Shown here in pieces: positions 50,980-60,960 of a stretch of DNA of 64,000 nt. The position numbers and the translations under genes were made by a program. Positions within the stretch are counted from its first letter, which is position 1; the number at the start of each line of letters is the position of its first letter. A model generated the notes under the pieces. It had not been told where the DNA came from. It ran no database searches and was given only the letters and a program-made list of their open reading frames with translations. The DNA is from Panopea generosa (lineage: Eukaryota; Mollusca; Bivalvia; Adapedonta; Hiatellidae), in NCBI GenBank assembly GCA_029582155.1, contig CM055895.1, positions 18,590,787 through 18,654,786 of the forward strand. The letters run 5' to 3'.

Positions 50980-51515
50980 AAGGATGTAAATATGCGGTAA
51001 CAGTGGTTGTGGGAAAACTAATGTATTAGTGCATATGCTGGCAAAGCCTTTAATTTTCTACGATAAATTATATCTCTTTGCTAAAAAATCTAGAAAAAAA
51101 CAAATATAAATCTCTAATCAAACGGCTTGAGGATATAGTGGGAAAACATAATTTCCCTCTTGAATATATTTTAGAAAATTCAAATGGTGATATCGTTAGT
51201 TTTGATAATTTGAGTGACGGTCACGCCCAAAAGGTTGTGGTATTTGATGATTATATTTGCGAAAACCAAACAGGATAATATTATTAATTATTTCATTCAA
51301 GGAAGATATAAAAACTGTTGCGTCATCTACTTAACTCAATCTTATTACAAAACCCCTAAAATATCAGACTTTATTGTTCATATTACATTTTATTTCAAAC
51401 CCCGTCTAAAATAGAAATGGATATGATTTGTAACGAAAATGGTATAGAAAAAGAAAAGTTTGTAAGAGAGGTTAGTAAGCAATATGATTTTGTTTATATA
51501 GACAAACCGAGATAA
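50980..51515 (+). pseudogene. Polinton genome-packaging ATPase (FtsK/HerA type), broken
   Basis: The Walker A motif GNSGCGKT is encoded at 50996-51019. The frame shifts at an A tract near 51,075. The 51078-51278 stretch includes PLEYILENSNGDIVSFDNL and Walker B VVVFDDYICE. A further shift near 51,275 leads to NCCVIYLTQSYYKTP, a sensor-like strand, and another near 51,410 to the C-terminus ending DKPR at 51515. In virus-like elements this ATPase pumps the genome into capsids. About 178 codons in total, near full length for the family but with three breaks. Confidence 0.85.
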
Positions 51516-51933
51516 TTAACGCAAGAATTAAAACATTGCAAGAAACGATGTATGATCTTCTCGTGGGTAGAATGGATAAAAATAAAACTCAAGAAGACGA
51601 AACTTATGTTTCTATTTTAAACAGAGTAAATACCGATAATGAAGAAATAACTAAAAGGGTGCAAGATAGCGGGAAACAAATGATTGATAAAGAACTGAAT
51701 AAATTAACGCAAGAATTAAGAACATCGCAAGAAACGATGTTAAGCTTTCTTAAGGATCAACGGATGTGGATAAGGTACAATGAGACTAAATACATACTAT
51801 TATTTTAAACAGATCAATTACAGATAATGCAGCATTAACTAAAAAGTTGGAAGATACTGAAAAACAAATGGCTGATAATAATGATGAATTACGCGGAATA
51901 ATAAATGAAAAAAATACCAGAAAAAGAAACTAA
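51516..51933 (+). pseudogene. coiled-coil protein with internal repeat, broken
   Basis: The open part (51536-51808) is highly charged and heptad-like: NRVNTDNEEITKRVQDSGKQ and LNKLTQELRTSQETMLSFL. A second, frameshifted copy of the same motif follows (TDNAALTKKLEDTEKQMADN) to the stop at 51933, so the protein has an internal duplication of about 60 residues. It is rich in Asn, Lys, Glu and Gln and has no catalytic motif. Its position between the ATPase and structural genes suggests a virion or fibre-like component, which is speculative. Confidence 0.45.
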
Positions 51934-52592
51934 CACATGATACGCTGCTTTTTTCATTAGATATAGGAATTGATAATTAGATTTGGATAAATAAAGATCG
52001 TTATGATAATAAGATCTATCACAAATGTAAACCCTTATCATCAAGAGAAAGAGCACTTTTACCCCCAACAGAAAAAGTCATATCCTATTTCACAAAACCA
52101 TTTGAGTTGAAATCCAATCCGTATATAAATTACCAGTCTTGTAGAATACAATCATGATGTAGGTGGAGACCGTAGTCTTCTTTGTGGTGCGGAACATTGG
52201 ATTATTAAACAACCTGATGCTTATGGTCTTAAACTCGACTTATTATATGCAACACATGCCGACTCTCGAGATGAAAAAGAAATATTTCAAATTGATGTTG
52301 GTGATGGAGTAAAAACATTTTTTGAAATTGATGCTGATGATAGTGGAGGTTGGACTACAAGCTCTCGTGCTTTTATTATAAGTGAGGATATTCAAAGGCA
52401 AATGTCAGTAAATTTAAAGTTGGTGGTGTTACGGAGTTTGTTTTGGGTATAGGATCATGTCGAAATGAGTGGACATTTTAGGTAACAGAACCCAACACCC
52501 GAATTGCTTTTTATCCTACTGCTATTTCCAATACTAAATTCTTTAGATTTGAAGCAGAATCCGATATTAAACTTTATTATAAACATTCTTAA
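51934..52592 (+). pseudogene. unassigned Polinton protein, broken
   Basis: Frame pieces follow one another. The first, 51,970-52,150, includes KPLSSRERALLPPTEK. The second, 52,150-52,400, includes DVGGDRSLLCGAEHWI, LDLLYATHADSRDEKE and FFEIDADDSGGWTTSSRAF. The third, to the stop at 52592, includes VGGVTEFVLGIGSCRNEW and FRFEAESDIKLYYKHS. An in-frame stop near 51,978 and at least three shifts are present. The alternation of short hydrophobic strands with Gly/Asp turns looks all-beta. The next gene begins within a few bases. Function not recognised; a virion surface protein would fit the neighbourhood. Confidence 0.45.
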
Positions 52593-52595
52593 TGT

Positions 52596-52755
52596 ATGGA
52601 ACAAAAAATAAGTATTTCATCCAAGCCAGCTCACGTAAAAAATAATAAGTATACATCTAGTGATTTTCAAACCGTACTCGATAGACCTATTGTTCACGAT
52701 AAAAATAAAAACTATATTCTTATTACTGAGCTTTTTATAATAATTATTCCATGAC
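52596..52755 (+). pseudogene. duplicated 5' end of the following structural gene
   Basis: Begins MEQKISISSKPAHV and includes TVLDRPIVHDKN, nearly the same as the start of the gene at 52796 (MEQKIILSSKPAYV, TVLDRPIVLDK). The two starts are exactly 200 bp apart, so a tandem duplication of the 5' end has left this truncated copy ending in stops. Confidence 0.75.
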
Positions 52756-52795
52756 CAGAAAAAATGTTTTCGAACTCTTAATTAAATGGAACAAA

Positions 52796-53545
52796 AAATA
52801 ATTCTCTCGTCTAAACCAGCTTATGTAAATAATAATAGTAATAAGTATACACCTAGTAATTTTACAACCGTACTCGATAGACCTATTGTTCTTGATAAAA
52901 AGTAAAAAATTATGTTGTTGGTCTTGATTTAATAAAAACTATGTCATACTCTTGGTATAATATGAATGAAGAACTCGGTAATAATAAAATACTTTATTTC
53001 AACGGAACAGAATGGAAAGATATTGAATTTGCTGATGGGTTGTATTCCTATTCTGCTATAAACAACTACATAAGAGAAGAAACACTTGCTCTCAATGGGG
53101 ATAACAGCGAGGCTATTGCTGTGGAATTGATTAATCATCTTTTAAATGTAAACTAATAATACGAGAGAACTACGGTCTCGATTTAAGGAATTCAAAATTC
53201 TGTTATCTTATCGGTGTTTAGCCGAAATTTGTGAGAGAAACTGAGTTTGGAACATTTTTTTAAGATATTACAGTTTCCGTAGACATAATTTATGTACATT
53301 TTGACCTAATTAATAATAGTATTGTAGATGGAATATATTCAGATTTTATCTATGATCTTAGTACAGCCGATCTTACTAAAAGTTTTCCATTTAGAAAAAA
53401 AACACTATGGGTTGGATTTTGTGAAGTAAATACATCTATCATTAATAGTATAAGAATTTACATTACTGACTACACTAAAAGTATAATCAATCTGAATGAT
53501 GTTCATGTTTCATTCTCTCTCATTTTAAAAGAATCGATAATATAA
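52796..53545 (+). pseudogene. Polinton structural protein, minor-capsid candidate, broken
   Basis: ATG at 52796; a stop near 52,904; an open stretch to 53,156 (SYSWYNMNEELGNNK, FADGLYSYSAINNYI); then shifted frames to the TAA at 53543-53545 (DIIYVHFDLINNSIVDGIYS, INLNDVHVSFSLILKE). About 250 codons, mostly short beta strands with Asn/Asp/Gly turns, a size and texture that fits a single jelly-roll protein such as the penton-type minor capsid of Polintons. That identity is inferred from size, composition and position and is not proven. The TAA overlaps the next gene's start (TAATG). Confidence 0.5.
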
Positions 53546-53933
53546 TGAAGAAGAAATATAATAGAGAAAAAGATATATATGTTTATCATGATTCTCAAAC
53601 TGGAGCTGGTTTATTTTTTTCAATTATAAGCGGAATTACCGGTAATGCTGCTCAAAATGTTGCTAAAAAATAGCAGAAAAGGCATTAGAATCTGGTTCGA
53701 GTAAATTGGGTGACGAAATTGGAAAAATAGTTGTTGATAAGATTATAACAAAAGTTACAAAGACTGGAAGAAATAGAGTTGACGATGGTGTTAAGATGAC
53801 CGTTACCGACGATGATAGGTCTCAGGCTAACAGGATAAAAGCTGATAGAGCTGAAGTTGATAGAGTTGATGATGAAGGTAATGTTCTAATGAGGGAGTTA
53901 TTGAAGACTGGTAAAGGAAGTAAACAAACATGA
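53545..53933 (+). pseudogene. small Polinton protein, one frameshift
   Basis: ATG at 53545 overlaps the preceding stop (TAATG). An N-terminal part with a hydrophobic Gly-rich segment (GAGLFFSIISGITGNAAQNV) runs to a single-base shift at an A tract near 53,670. The charged second part (DDDRSQANRIKADRAEVDRV) ends at TGA 53931-53933, which overlaps the next start (ATGA at 53930). About 129 codons. Small hydrophobic/basic virion proteins occur in this place in related elements; no specific family is assigned. Confidence 0.5.
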
Positions 53934-55193
53934 TCACTTGGAAGAAAACGCCGGAGAAAAAGAATCGAAATTTGCTTTAATTTATTTTCACAAGTAGTTA
54001 ATATAAGACTGGTCAGAAATGAAAACTATTGCGAAAGATATGAATATATTCCAATCCACTAAGATACGCCCATTACGCTTCCTGGAAATGGAGTAAGACA
54101 ATTAAAAAGCGGATATCAATTTAATTAGCAGATGGGTCGGGTTTTGCTGCTGTTGCCAAAATTGCTTTAATTAATGATTCTGCTTCTTTGATAAATAGTC
54201 TCCAAATTAAACAAAATGGAAAAGTGTTTTATGATGGAAATAAATTATATACACCTGGTACTGTTAAAGAAATGCTTGAATTATTTAGTGACTACGCCGA
54301 AACCACAGGGACAAACGACTATATCTATTTGGATACAAATGATTTAGCAGAAAGCGATGCTGCTGCTGCTAATTATAATAGAGGTTTCGCAAAACGACAC
54401 TTGTTGGTTTCGGAAAATAAAAAAAGTAAATACAATCATCCGTTTAAAAAAGTATTCATTTTTCGGAATTTTGGAAACAAATCTGTTACCTCCTTGCCAA
54501 ATACATAAAGTTTTGCAAATTACTGAAGATGATAATTTGATCTTCAAAGCTAATGGTATTGGTAATGGAAGAGTTGTTATTACAAAATTAGTATTTTGGG
54601 TGCCAAAAATGACATATACTTCTGATGGACTAGCGTATGTCGTAGAAAATCACATGATCTCGACAAAATGGACTTATCTTAGAGAAATGATACACGAATC
54701 GGTTAGTTCCAAGCAAGTAGTTCAATCCTTTAGAATAACTGCTGGTGTCAGGGACCAGAAACATACTTTCATTTATTTACAAAGAACTAACAAAGAAAAT
54801 AACCAAGAACAAAACCAACATCTCTTTGATACATTTAAACACAATACTAATAACGATACTTGCTCTTTGTCGTCTGCTCGATTAGAGGTTGGTAATGGAG
54901 AATATTATCCAGAAACTGAATATAGTAGTGATAATATTGTTAGAATATTTAGAGATGTTATTAATTATTCGTATAAACAAAATGATAAAAACACTGGACC
55001 CTTATTGAATATAGACAATTTTCAATATTTATTCGCGTTTTTGTACTTTAACTTGGGCGGTAGTTCTAGCAATATTGTTAGTATTGATTCTAAACAAATC
55101 ACGTTTAATTGTAAGTTAAATTCTACTTCTGTTGGGTCTTACAAATTTACGCAATTATCATGTATAAGGAAAGCGTTGCAACAAATAAAGTAG
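53930..55193 (+). pseudogene. Polinton major capsid protein candidate, broken
   Basis: ATG at 53930 overlaps the previous stop. After early stops, the frame is open at about 54,120-54,508 (FSDYAETTGTNDYIYLDTND) and, after one shift near 54,450, from there to 55193 (LVFWVPKMTYTSDGLAY, VQSFRITAGVRDQKHTFIYL, NDTCSLSSARLEVGNGEYYP, LFAFLYFNLGGSS). Total about 420 codons. The long all-beta pattern, the strand-turn-strand repeats and the position between small virion proteins and the protease match what I know of the double jelly-roll major capsid proteins of Polintons. Two or three breaks make it non-functional here. Confidence 0.72.
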
Positions 55194-55261
55194 GAAATGG
55201 ATTAATTATTATGTTAATATTATTTATATGACATGCATCTTACATTCAATAAATTAAACAG
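55194..55261. other. short intergenic gap
   Basis: AT-rich gap after the capsid candidate; nothing seen. Confidence 0.4.
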
Positions 55262-55649
55262 ATGAACAAAACGGAAATTTGGCAAACGCTTTTAATAAAG
55301 AAAGCGAATTAACATCGAGGTTGAAAAATAACCAATTAAATGCTGCTGTTGGGGCTGTGCCGTTGATGCTTATTAATAACCAATAAAAGCAATTAACAAA
55401 GCAAAACGATTGGGTGTTGGGTTAGATTTAAATATTTCCAAGACACAAATGATCGCTCAAGAACAAAATGGTGGATTCCTCGGTGCCTTGGTGGGATTGA
55501 TTGGTCGTGTTTTGCCTATGGCCGCTAAATTTATTCCGAAAATTGTCGCGCGTTTGGCTACTGGTTTAAGTGGTTTAGCGTCTACTGGAATTAATAAAAT
55601 ATTTGGAAATGGAATGCTTTCAATTGAAGATAATGGTAATAGAAAATAA
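55262..55649 (+). pseudogene. Gly-rich hydrophobic virion-type protein, broken
   Basis: The N-terminal part is in shifted frames (about 55,262-55,387). The C-terminal 79 codons (55410-55649) are open and contain GGFLGALVGLIGRVLPMAAK and ARLATGLSGLASTGINKIFG, a Gly/Leu/Ala-rich amphipathic segment with regularly spaced Lys and Arg. Such sequences resemble membrane-active or core proteins of adenovirus-like virions. That is a comparison of composition only. A similar Gly-rich segment begins the protease gene that follows. Confidence 0.45.
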
Positions 55650-55724
55650 ATAAATTCCGGCTATTTAAACAAGTCTTAGATTAATAAATTAAAAAAATTA
55701 AATTGTATGAAAATGACTAATAAA

Positions 55725-56312
55725 CAAATGCAAAATGGAGGATTTTTTAGGATTATTAGCTTCATTAGGAATACCTCTTATCGGATCACTTACTTCTGAT
55801 TTGACAGGAAAGGGCCTCCGTGTAGGAAATGGCTTGCAAGTTGGACCTCCTAAGGGACGGGGTTTGCAGATTGCTCAAAAGAAATTTGCGGATAAACCCA
55901 GTAATAACCTTGATATATTAGAGTGGGTTAATATATTAAAATTCGTAACTTTGGTGGAGTGTTTAGTAAAGATATCATTCCAGGTTCGTCATTGAGCGGA
56001 TGTGTGATAATTAATTTGGATGCTATGGCTGGTCCTGGAACTCATTGGGTTTGTTGTTGTGATAATAATCATTTCGATCCTTTTGGTTTACCCCCGCAAA
56101 TTGAACTAAAACATGTTATCAAATACAATATGATACAATATCAAGACAAGAACAACGTGTTGTGTGGTTACTTCTGCTTGTATTTCATTAAGAAATTACA
56201 AGATGGATGTAGCTTGTATGATGTTTTGTATATAGTATTACAACCATTTAAGACGGAAGAAAATGAATTGATTATTAAAAACTATTTTACTTATAATTAT
56301 ATAAATGAGTAG
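55725..56312 (+). pseudogene. Polinton cysteine protease (adenain/Ulp1 type), one or two frameshifts
   Basis: The N-terminal piece (55735-55995) begins with FLGLLASLGIPLIGSL and a GKGLRVGNGLQVG segment and then enters the protease fold (ILEWVNIL). A shift near 55,960 leads to the intact C-terminal frame 55959-56312. It shows the catalytic His in GTHWVCC, the acidic residue in FDPFGLPP, and Gln and Cys in QYQDKNNVLCGYFCLYF. These match the adenovirus-protease/SUMO-protease clan used to mature capsids in related viruses. The Gly-rich N-terminal extension resembles the gene just upstream and may be a fused or duplicated virion peptide. All catalytic residues survive. Confidence 0.88.
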
Positions 56313-57376
56313 TTATTGTGTGAATGAAAAAAATGTAACAAGAGATATAGAACCTAGAATTATTACGACTAAAAATTGAAGGTTGGTGCAAAAGAACACT
56401 TGCGTGTCTTGTGGGATAACATAAACGAAAACTGTCTCTCTATCTCTATCTCTATTTCTATCTCTATCTCTATCTCTATCTCTATCTCTATCTCTATCTC
56501 TATCTCAATCTCTCTATCTATATGTCGATCAATCTGTCCAGTATTTATCGGGGTATTTATTGTATACCTATCTAACTGTTTGTGTGCATTTTTGTCCGTC
56601 CGCTTGTCTGTCTGTATGTTTGTATAAATATGATTCTTTATCTCCGCTATTACATGTCTGTATATTTGACTGTATATTCTTCCCTAGCAGTAATTATTAT
56701 ACAGTTTCAAAATTCATAAACTTTAAGTAAAATTAAAACCATTAAATGGAATGTGAAAAAAGTTGATCACTTTCATTGGATGATTAAAAAAATTAAACTG
56801 GAATATTTTCAATAATTATTGCATTAGGTAAGTTATCTGCCATTAATTAGATGGAAGCCAGTTTATTTAAACAAAAATGTTTGTATGTCACACTTCCACA
56901 TGTTTTGTGTGTATTATTGTTACAATCAAATAACAATTATTGCACAGTGTTTTCACAATAATTAACGAGTATTGCAAACTGATGTACAGTACTTTTGAAT
57001 AATTACTTGTTCATTGAAAAGTGGGAATAAAAATAATACCAGTTAATACTAATTCAAAGTTCTAATAGAGTAAGCGCAGTTCCTATAACTTGAATGCATG
57101 TATCCCGTTGTAATTTTTATGGACGGTTGAAAACCAGTTGAAAAATAGTTATGTGGCTATTTCTGGACTCTTAAAAACAGATTTTATGTGTCTTTTTTTC
57201 TTTTGTTTGGCTAAACTTTAATGAGCTTGGCGCAAAAGAGCCACTTAAATACCCATTCGTAGGATCGTCCGTCCGTCTATGTATGTATGTATGTATGTAT
57301 GTATGTATGTATGTATGTATGTATGTATGTATGTATGTATGGTTGTATCTAAATTACTGACATCTTTCTTTTATAG
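56313..57376. other. non-coding, host-intron-like segment inside the Polinton
   Basis: No Polinton gene. It contains a (CTATCT)n microsatellite at about 56436-56520 and (TATG)n at 57279-57341, AT-rich filler, and at its right end a T-rich tract ending in ttttatag, a good splice acceptor, directly before a CCP-like exon fragment. Such filler is unusual between the compact genes of this element. Confidence 0.55.
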
Positions 57377-57487
57377 ACTGCAACATTCCCCCAAAGGACA
57401 AGTATACAGTTGTTGAAGTGTTGAACAATAACACGAAATACGAAGATATAGCTACCTATTCCTGCGTTACAGGATATACACTGGAAA
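57377..57487 (+). pseudogene. partial CCP/sushi-domain exon captured in Polinton
   Basis: After the acceptor (ttatag ending at 57376) two bases complete a codon. The frame then reads CNIPPKDKYTVVEV, KYEDIATYSC and VTGYTLER. The spacing of the two Cys, the aromatic before the second Cys and the GYxL that follows are the signature of the first half of a complement-control-protein (sushi) domain. CCP exons usually start in phase 1, as here. The second half of the domain is missing; the reading frame passes directly into integrase-like sequence (LASLGSKLADEF). It looks like host DNA (intron plus exon start) joined to the integrase. The frame is short, so chance resemblance is not excluded. Confidence 0.6.
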
Positions 57488-60011
57488 GGTTGGCGTCTTT
57501 GGGTAGTAAATTAGCGGATGAATTTCACAAACCCATAAAAAAAATCCGAGACGCTGGGTTATTGTAAGTGATGTGGATGATGTGTGGTCGGCTAATTTTG
57601 TTGATATTCGGACCTTCTCAAAATGTAACAAAAGATTTAAATATCTATTTAATGTAATTGATGTCTTGAGTAAATATGCATGGAGTGTGCCGCTTAAGAA
57701 AAAAACTGGTTCGGAGGTAGCTGGAGCATTTGAAGACATTTTAAGTGAGATGAATGTAAGACCTCAAAAGTTGTGGGTTGATGAGTGAAATGAATTTTAT
57801 AACAAGCACTTTAAGAAATTGTTGGGTGATAACAATATTAATATGTATCATACCTTTAATGATGGAAAAGCAGTAATTATTGAAAGATTTAATAGGACTA
57901 TGAAGAGAATAATGTGGAAGCATTTCATCGCAAATATTACAAATAATTATATTGATGTCCTGCCTAAAATAGTCTCAAAATATAAAAAGAACATGGTAGT
58001 ATTGGTATGACTCCTGAAGAGGGAAAAATGAAAAAGAATAAAGAAAAGGTGTTACATAATTTGTGTTCCGGACAATCCCAAACATTTAGAATATCTTTCA
58101 AAATTGGTGATAGGGTTAGAATATGTAAATATAAAAGACAATTTGGAAGAAAATTAAATATAACATAGCTAGTGAAGAACCTTACACAGACACTGTAACG
58201 CCACAGTGTGTTTGTGATGTAATATATAACATAGCTAGTAAAGAACCTTACACAGACACTGAAGCGCCCCAGTTTGTTTGTGATGTTATATATAACATAG
58301 CTAGTGAAGAACCTTACACAGACACTGTAGCGCCCCAGTGTGTTTGTGATGTAATATATAACAAAGCTAGTGAAGAACCTTACACAGACACTGTAGCGCC
58401 CCAGTTTGTTTGTGATGTAATATATAACATAGCTAGTGAAGAACCTTACACAGACACTGTAGCGCCCCAGTGTGTTTGTGATGTAATATATAACATAGCT
58501 AGTGAAGAACCTTACACAGACACTGTAGCGCCACAGTGTGTTTGTGATGTAATATATAACATAGCTAGTGAAGAACCTTACACAGACACTGTAGCGCCAC
58601 AGTTTGTTTGTGGTGTAATATATAACATAGCTAGTGAAGAACCTTACACAGACACTGTAGCGCCACAGTTTGTTTGTGATGTAATATATAACATAGCTAG
58701 TGAAGAACCTTACACAGACACTGTAGCGCCCCAGTGTGTTTGTGATGTAATATATAACATAGCTAGTGAAGAACCTTACACAGACACTGTAGCGCCACAG
58801 TTTGTTTGTGATGTAATATATAACATAGCTAGTGAAGAACCTTACACAGACACTGTAGCGCCACAGTTTGTTTGTGATGTAATATATAACATAGCTAGTG
58901 AAGAACCTTACACAGACACTGTAGCGCCACAGTTTGTTTGTGATGTAATATATAACATAGCTAGTGAAGAACCTTACACAGACACTGTAGCGCCACAGTG
59001 TGTTTGTGATGTAATATATAACATAGCTAGTGAAGAACTTTACACAGACACTGTAGCGCCACAGTGTGTTTGTGATGTAATATATAACATAGCTAGTGAA
59101 GAACCTTACACAGACACTGTAGCGCCACAGTTTGTTTGTGATGTAATATATAACATAGCTAGTGAAGAACCTTACACAGACACTGTAGCGCCACAGTTTG
59201 TTTGTTAGCGCCCCAGTGTGTTTGTGATGTAATATATAACATAGCTAGTGAAGAACCTTACACAGACACTGTAGCGCCACAGTTTGTTTGTGATGTAATA
59301 TATAACATAGCTAGTGAAGAACCTTACACAGACACTGTAGCGCCACAGTTTGTTTGTGATGTAATATATAACATAGCTAGTGAAGAACCTTACACAGACA
59401 CTGTAGCGCCACAGTGTGTTTGTGATGTAATATATAACATAGCTAGTGAAGAACCTTACACAGACACTGTAGCGCCACAGTTTGTTTGTGATGTAATATA
59501 TAACATAGCTAGTGAAGAACCTTACACAGACACTGTAGCGCCACAGTTTGTTTGTGATGTAATATATAACAAAGCTAGTGAAGAACCTTACACAGACACT
59601 GTAGTGCCCCAGGATGCATTATATCGTAGTAAAGATAGGAGAAATAAACGTTTTTGATTTGAAAATGACAGTGTATATGACCTTTAAATCCATTGCGTTG
59701 ATGTGATGTAATTAATTGTTGATCAGAAGTGTTGTGCATTGACTAAACTCACTCTTAATTGGACGGAAGAAATATTTGTCGTTAAGGACATTCAAATGAC
59801 AAAACCTGTTACGTATCTTCTAAAAGATTTAAACAACGAAAATATTGTGGTATCATTCTATGAACAAGAACTAGCTAAAGCAAGTAAAGAAATATTTAGA
59901 ATAGAAAAAATATTGAGACGTGAATACAAAAAGAAGAGGGCTTACTTAAAATGGGTTGGTTATTCGTGTGATTTCAATTCTTTGGTTTCGTTTAAAGATT
60001 TAGCTGTCTAG
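57488..60011 (+). pseudogene. Polinton integrase with chromodomain, split by a satellite
   Basis: Retroviral-type integrase that would insert the element. The pieces are as follows. 57488-57540 is in frame with the CCP fragment. The catalytic core begins at 57573 (VWSANFVDIRTFSKC with the first Asp; FNVIDVLSKYAWSVPLK). LWVDE carries the second Asp and is followed at once by a TGA (57786-57788). The core continues to 58010 with the catalytic Glu in IIERFNRTMKRIMWKHF. After a shift near 58,000, a basic segment (IGDRVRICKYKRQF) runs to 58,155. A 66-bp satellite then occupies 58162-59620. The C-terminus resumes at 59739-60011 (LNWTEEIFVV, SFYEQELAKA) and ends in a chromodomain-like RAYLKWVGYSCDFNSLVSFKDL. 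At least four breaks besides the satellite. The DDE residues are retained. Confidence 0.9.
58162..59620. repeat. 66-bp (22-codon) satellite inside the integrase
   Basis: Twenty-three monomer starts spaced exactly 66 bp (aacatagctagtgaagaacc, ttacacagacactgtagcgc, cacagtgtgtttgtgatgta, atatat). One monomer near 59,204 lacks 46 bp. Copies differ at only a few positions, mainly cagtgtg/cagtttg and cca/ccc, so expansion is recent. One frame is stop-free (NIASEEPYTDTVAPQ, CVCDVIY), giving a 151-codon frame at 59202-59657, but it is not in frame with the integrase on either side. Confidence 0.97.
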
Positions 60012-60024
60012 TGGTGAGGGTGGT

Positions 60025-60173
60025 AGTAGTATTGATTATGGGGGGTTTGGCAAACTTTTCCACGAGCGTAAATGCCCAGCGAGTCTGGACGAGTCTGGGA
60101 GAATCTGGACTCGGTGAGCTTGTCAATTACACCCGTGGAAAAGTGCGCTAAACTCCCCATAACCTATACTACT
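60025..60173. repeat. right terminal inverted repeat, itself a palindrome
   Basis: 149 bp, inverted relative to 45094-45242. Its own ends pair (agtagtattgatt with aacctatactact; caaacttttccacg with cgtggaaaagtgcg). The integrase stop is only 13 bases from it. Confidence 0.9.
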
Positions 60174-60179
60174 CACAAT
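60174..60179. repeat. right target-site duplication of Polinton (cacaat)
   Basis: One mismatch to the left copy cacaag. Confidence 0.6.
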
Positions 60180-60650
60180 GACACAAATAATTTATCTTTG
60201 TAAGGGGGCGCACAATGACACAAACAAATTTTCGTTGAAAAGGGGCACACAAAGACAAAAATAAATTATCATTGTTAGAGAGCGCACAAGGACACAAATA
60301 AATTATCATTGTAAAGGAGTGCACAACGACACAACTAAATTATATTTGTTAAGGGACACCCATGGACACAAATAAATTATCTTTGTAAAGGGAAGGACAC
60401 AAATAAATTATTTTCGTAAGGGGGCGCACACGGACACAAATAAATTATCTCTGTAAAGGGGCACATAATGACACAACTCAATTATTTTGTAAAGGTGCGC
60501 ACAATGACACAAATAAATTATCTTCGTAAAAGGGCGCACAAGCACACAAATAAATTATCTTCGTAAAGGGACGAACAAGGACACAACTAAATCATATTTG
60601 TAAAGGGACGCACAAAAAAAACAAATAAATTATAATTGTAAAGCAAACTT
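60174..60650. repeat. 38-bp satellite array, right of Polinton
   Basis: Same monomer as 44010-45093 (gcgcacaatgacacaaataa, attatctttgtaaaggg), about 12 copies, somewhat more diverged. It continues the array that the Polinton interrupted. Confidence 0.95.
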
Positions 60651-60960
60651 ACAATACTTACAATATTATGAGATAATAAGAACGCATTTAGACACAGCTA
60701 AATTATCTTAGTAATACAGTATAACAAAGTGGCGCACACGGACACAGCCAAATTTTATCTGAACACAGTTCAATATTCTTTGTAAAACATGATTACAAAC
60801 GGGGAATAATAAAAAGAACGCAAATGGCAAAGCTAAATTGTCTTTGTTTAGCAAAAGTACAAAGAGATTCACAAGGACACTGCTTAGCCCAGAGAGTTTA
60901 TATTTTATAACAGAAGCACTCAATGACACAGTTCAATTATTTTTTATATTATAAGATTTA
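60651..60960. repeat. degenerate satellite, transition zone
   Basis: Recognisable but irregular fragments of the 50/38-bp monomer (taaattatctt, gcacacggacacag) between the 38-bp and 42-bp arrays. No gene. Confidence 0.6.

Larger units (their letters stand above)
45094..60173. mobile_element. Maverick/Polinton element, complete but decayed, 15,080 bp
   Basis: The outer borders are agtagtatag at 45094 and its complement ctatactact ending at 60173. The next bases on each side are 38-bp satellite. The flanking hexamers are cacaag (45088-45093) and cacaat (60174-60179), a 6-bp target duplication with one mismatch, the length known for Polintons. Inside are the family hallmarks: protein-primed DNA polymerase B at one end; chromodomain integrase at the other; packaging ATPase, adenovirus-type cysteine protease and capsid-like proteins between. 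Genes diverge from about 50,880-50,980. Polintons are self-synthesising DNA transposons related to viruses. Most genes here carry frameshifts or stops, so this copy cannot move alone. Confidence 0.93.

Noticed and set aside
59202-59657. 151-codon ORF as a separate Polinton gene
   Set aside because: It is the 66-bp satellite plus a short tail, begins within a deleted monomer and has no non-repeat homology.
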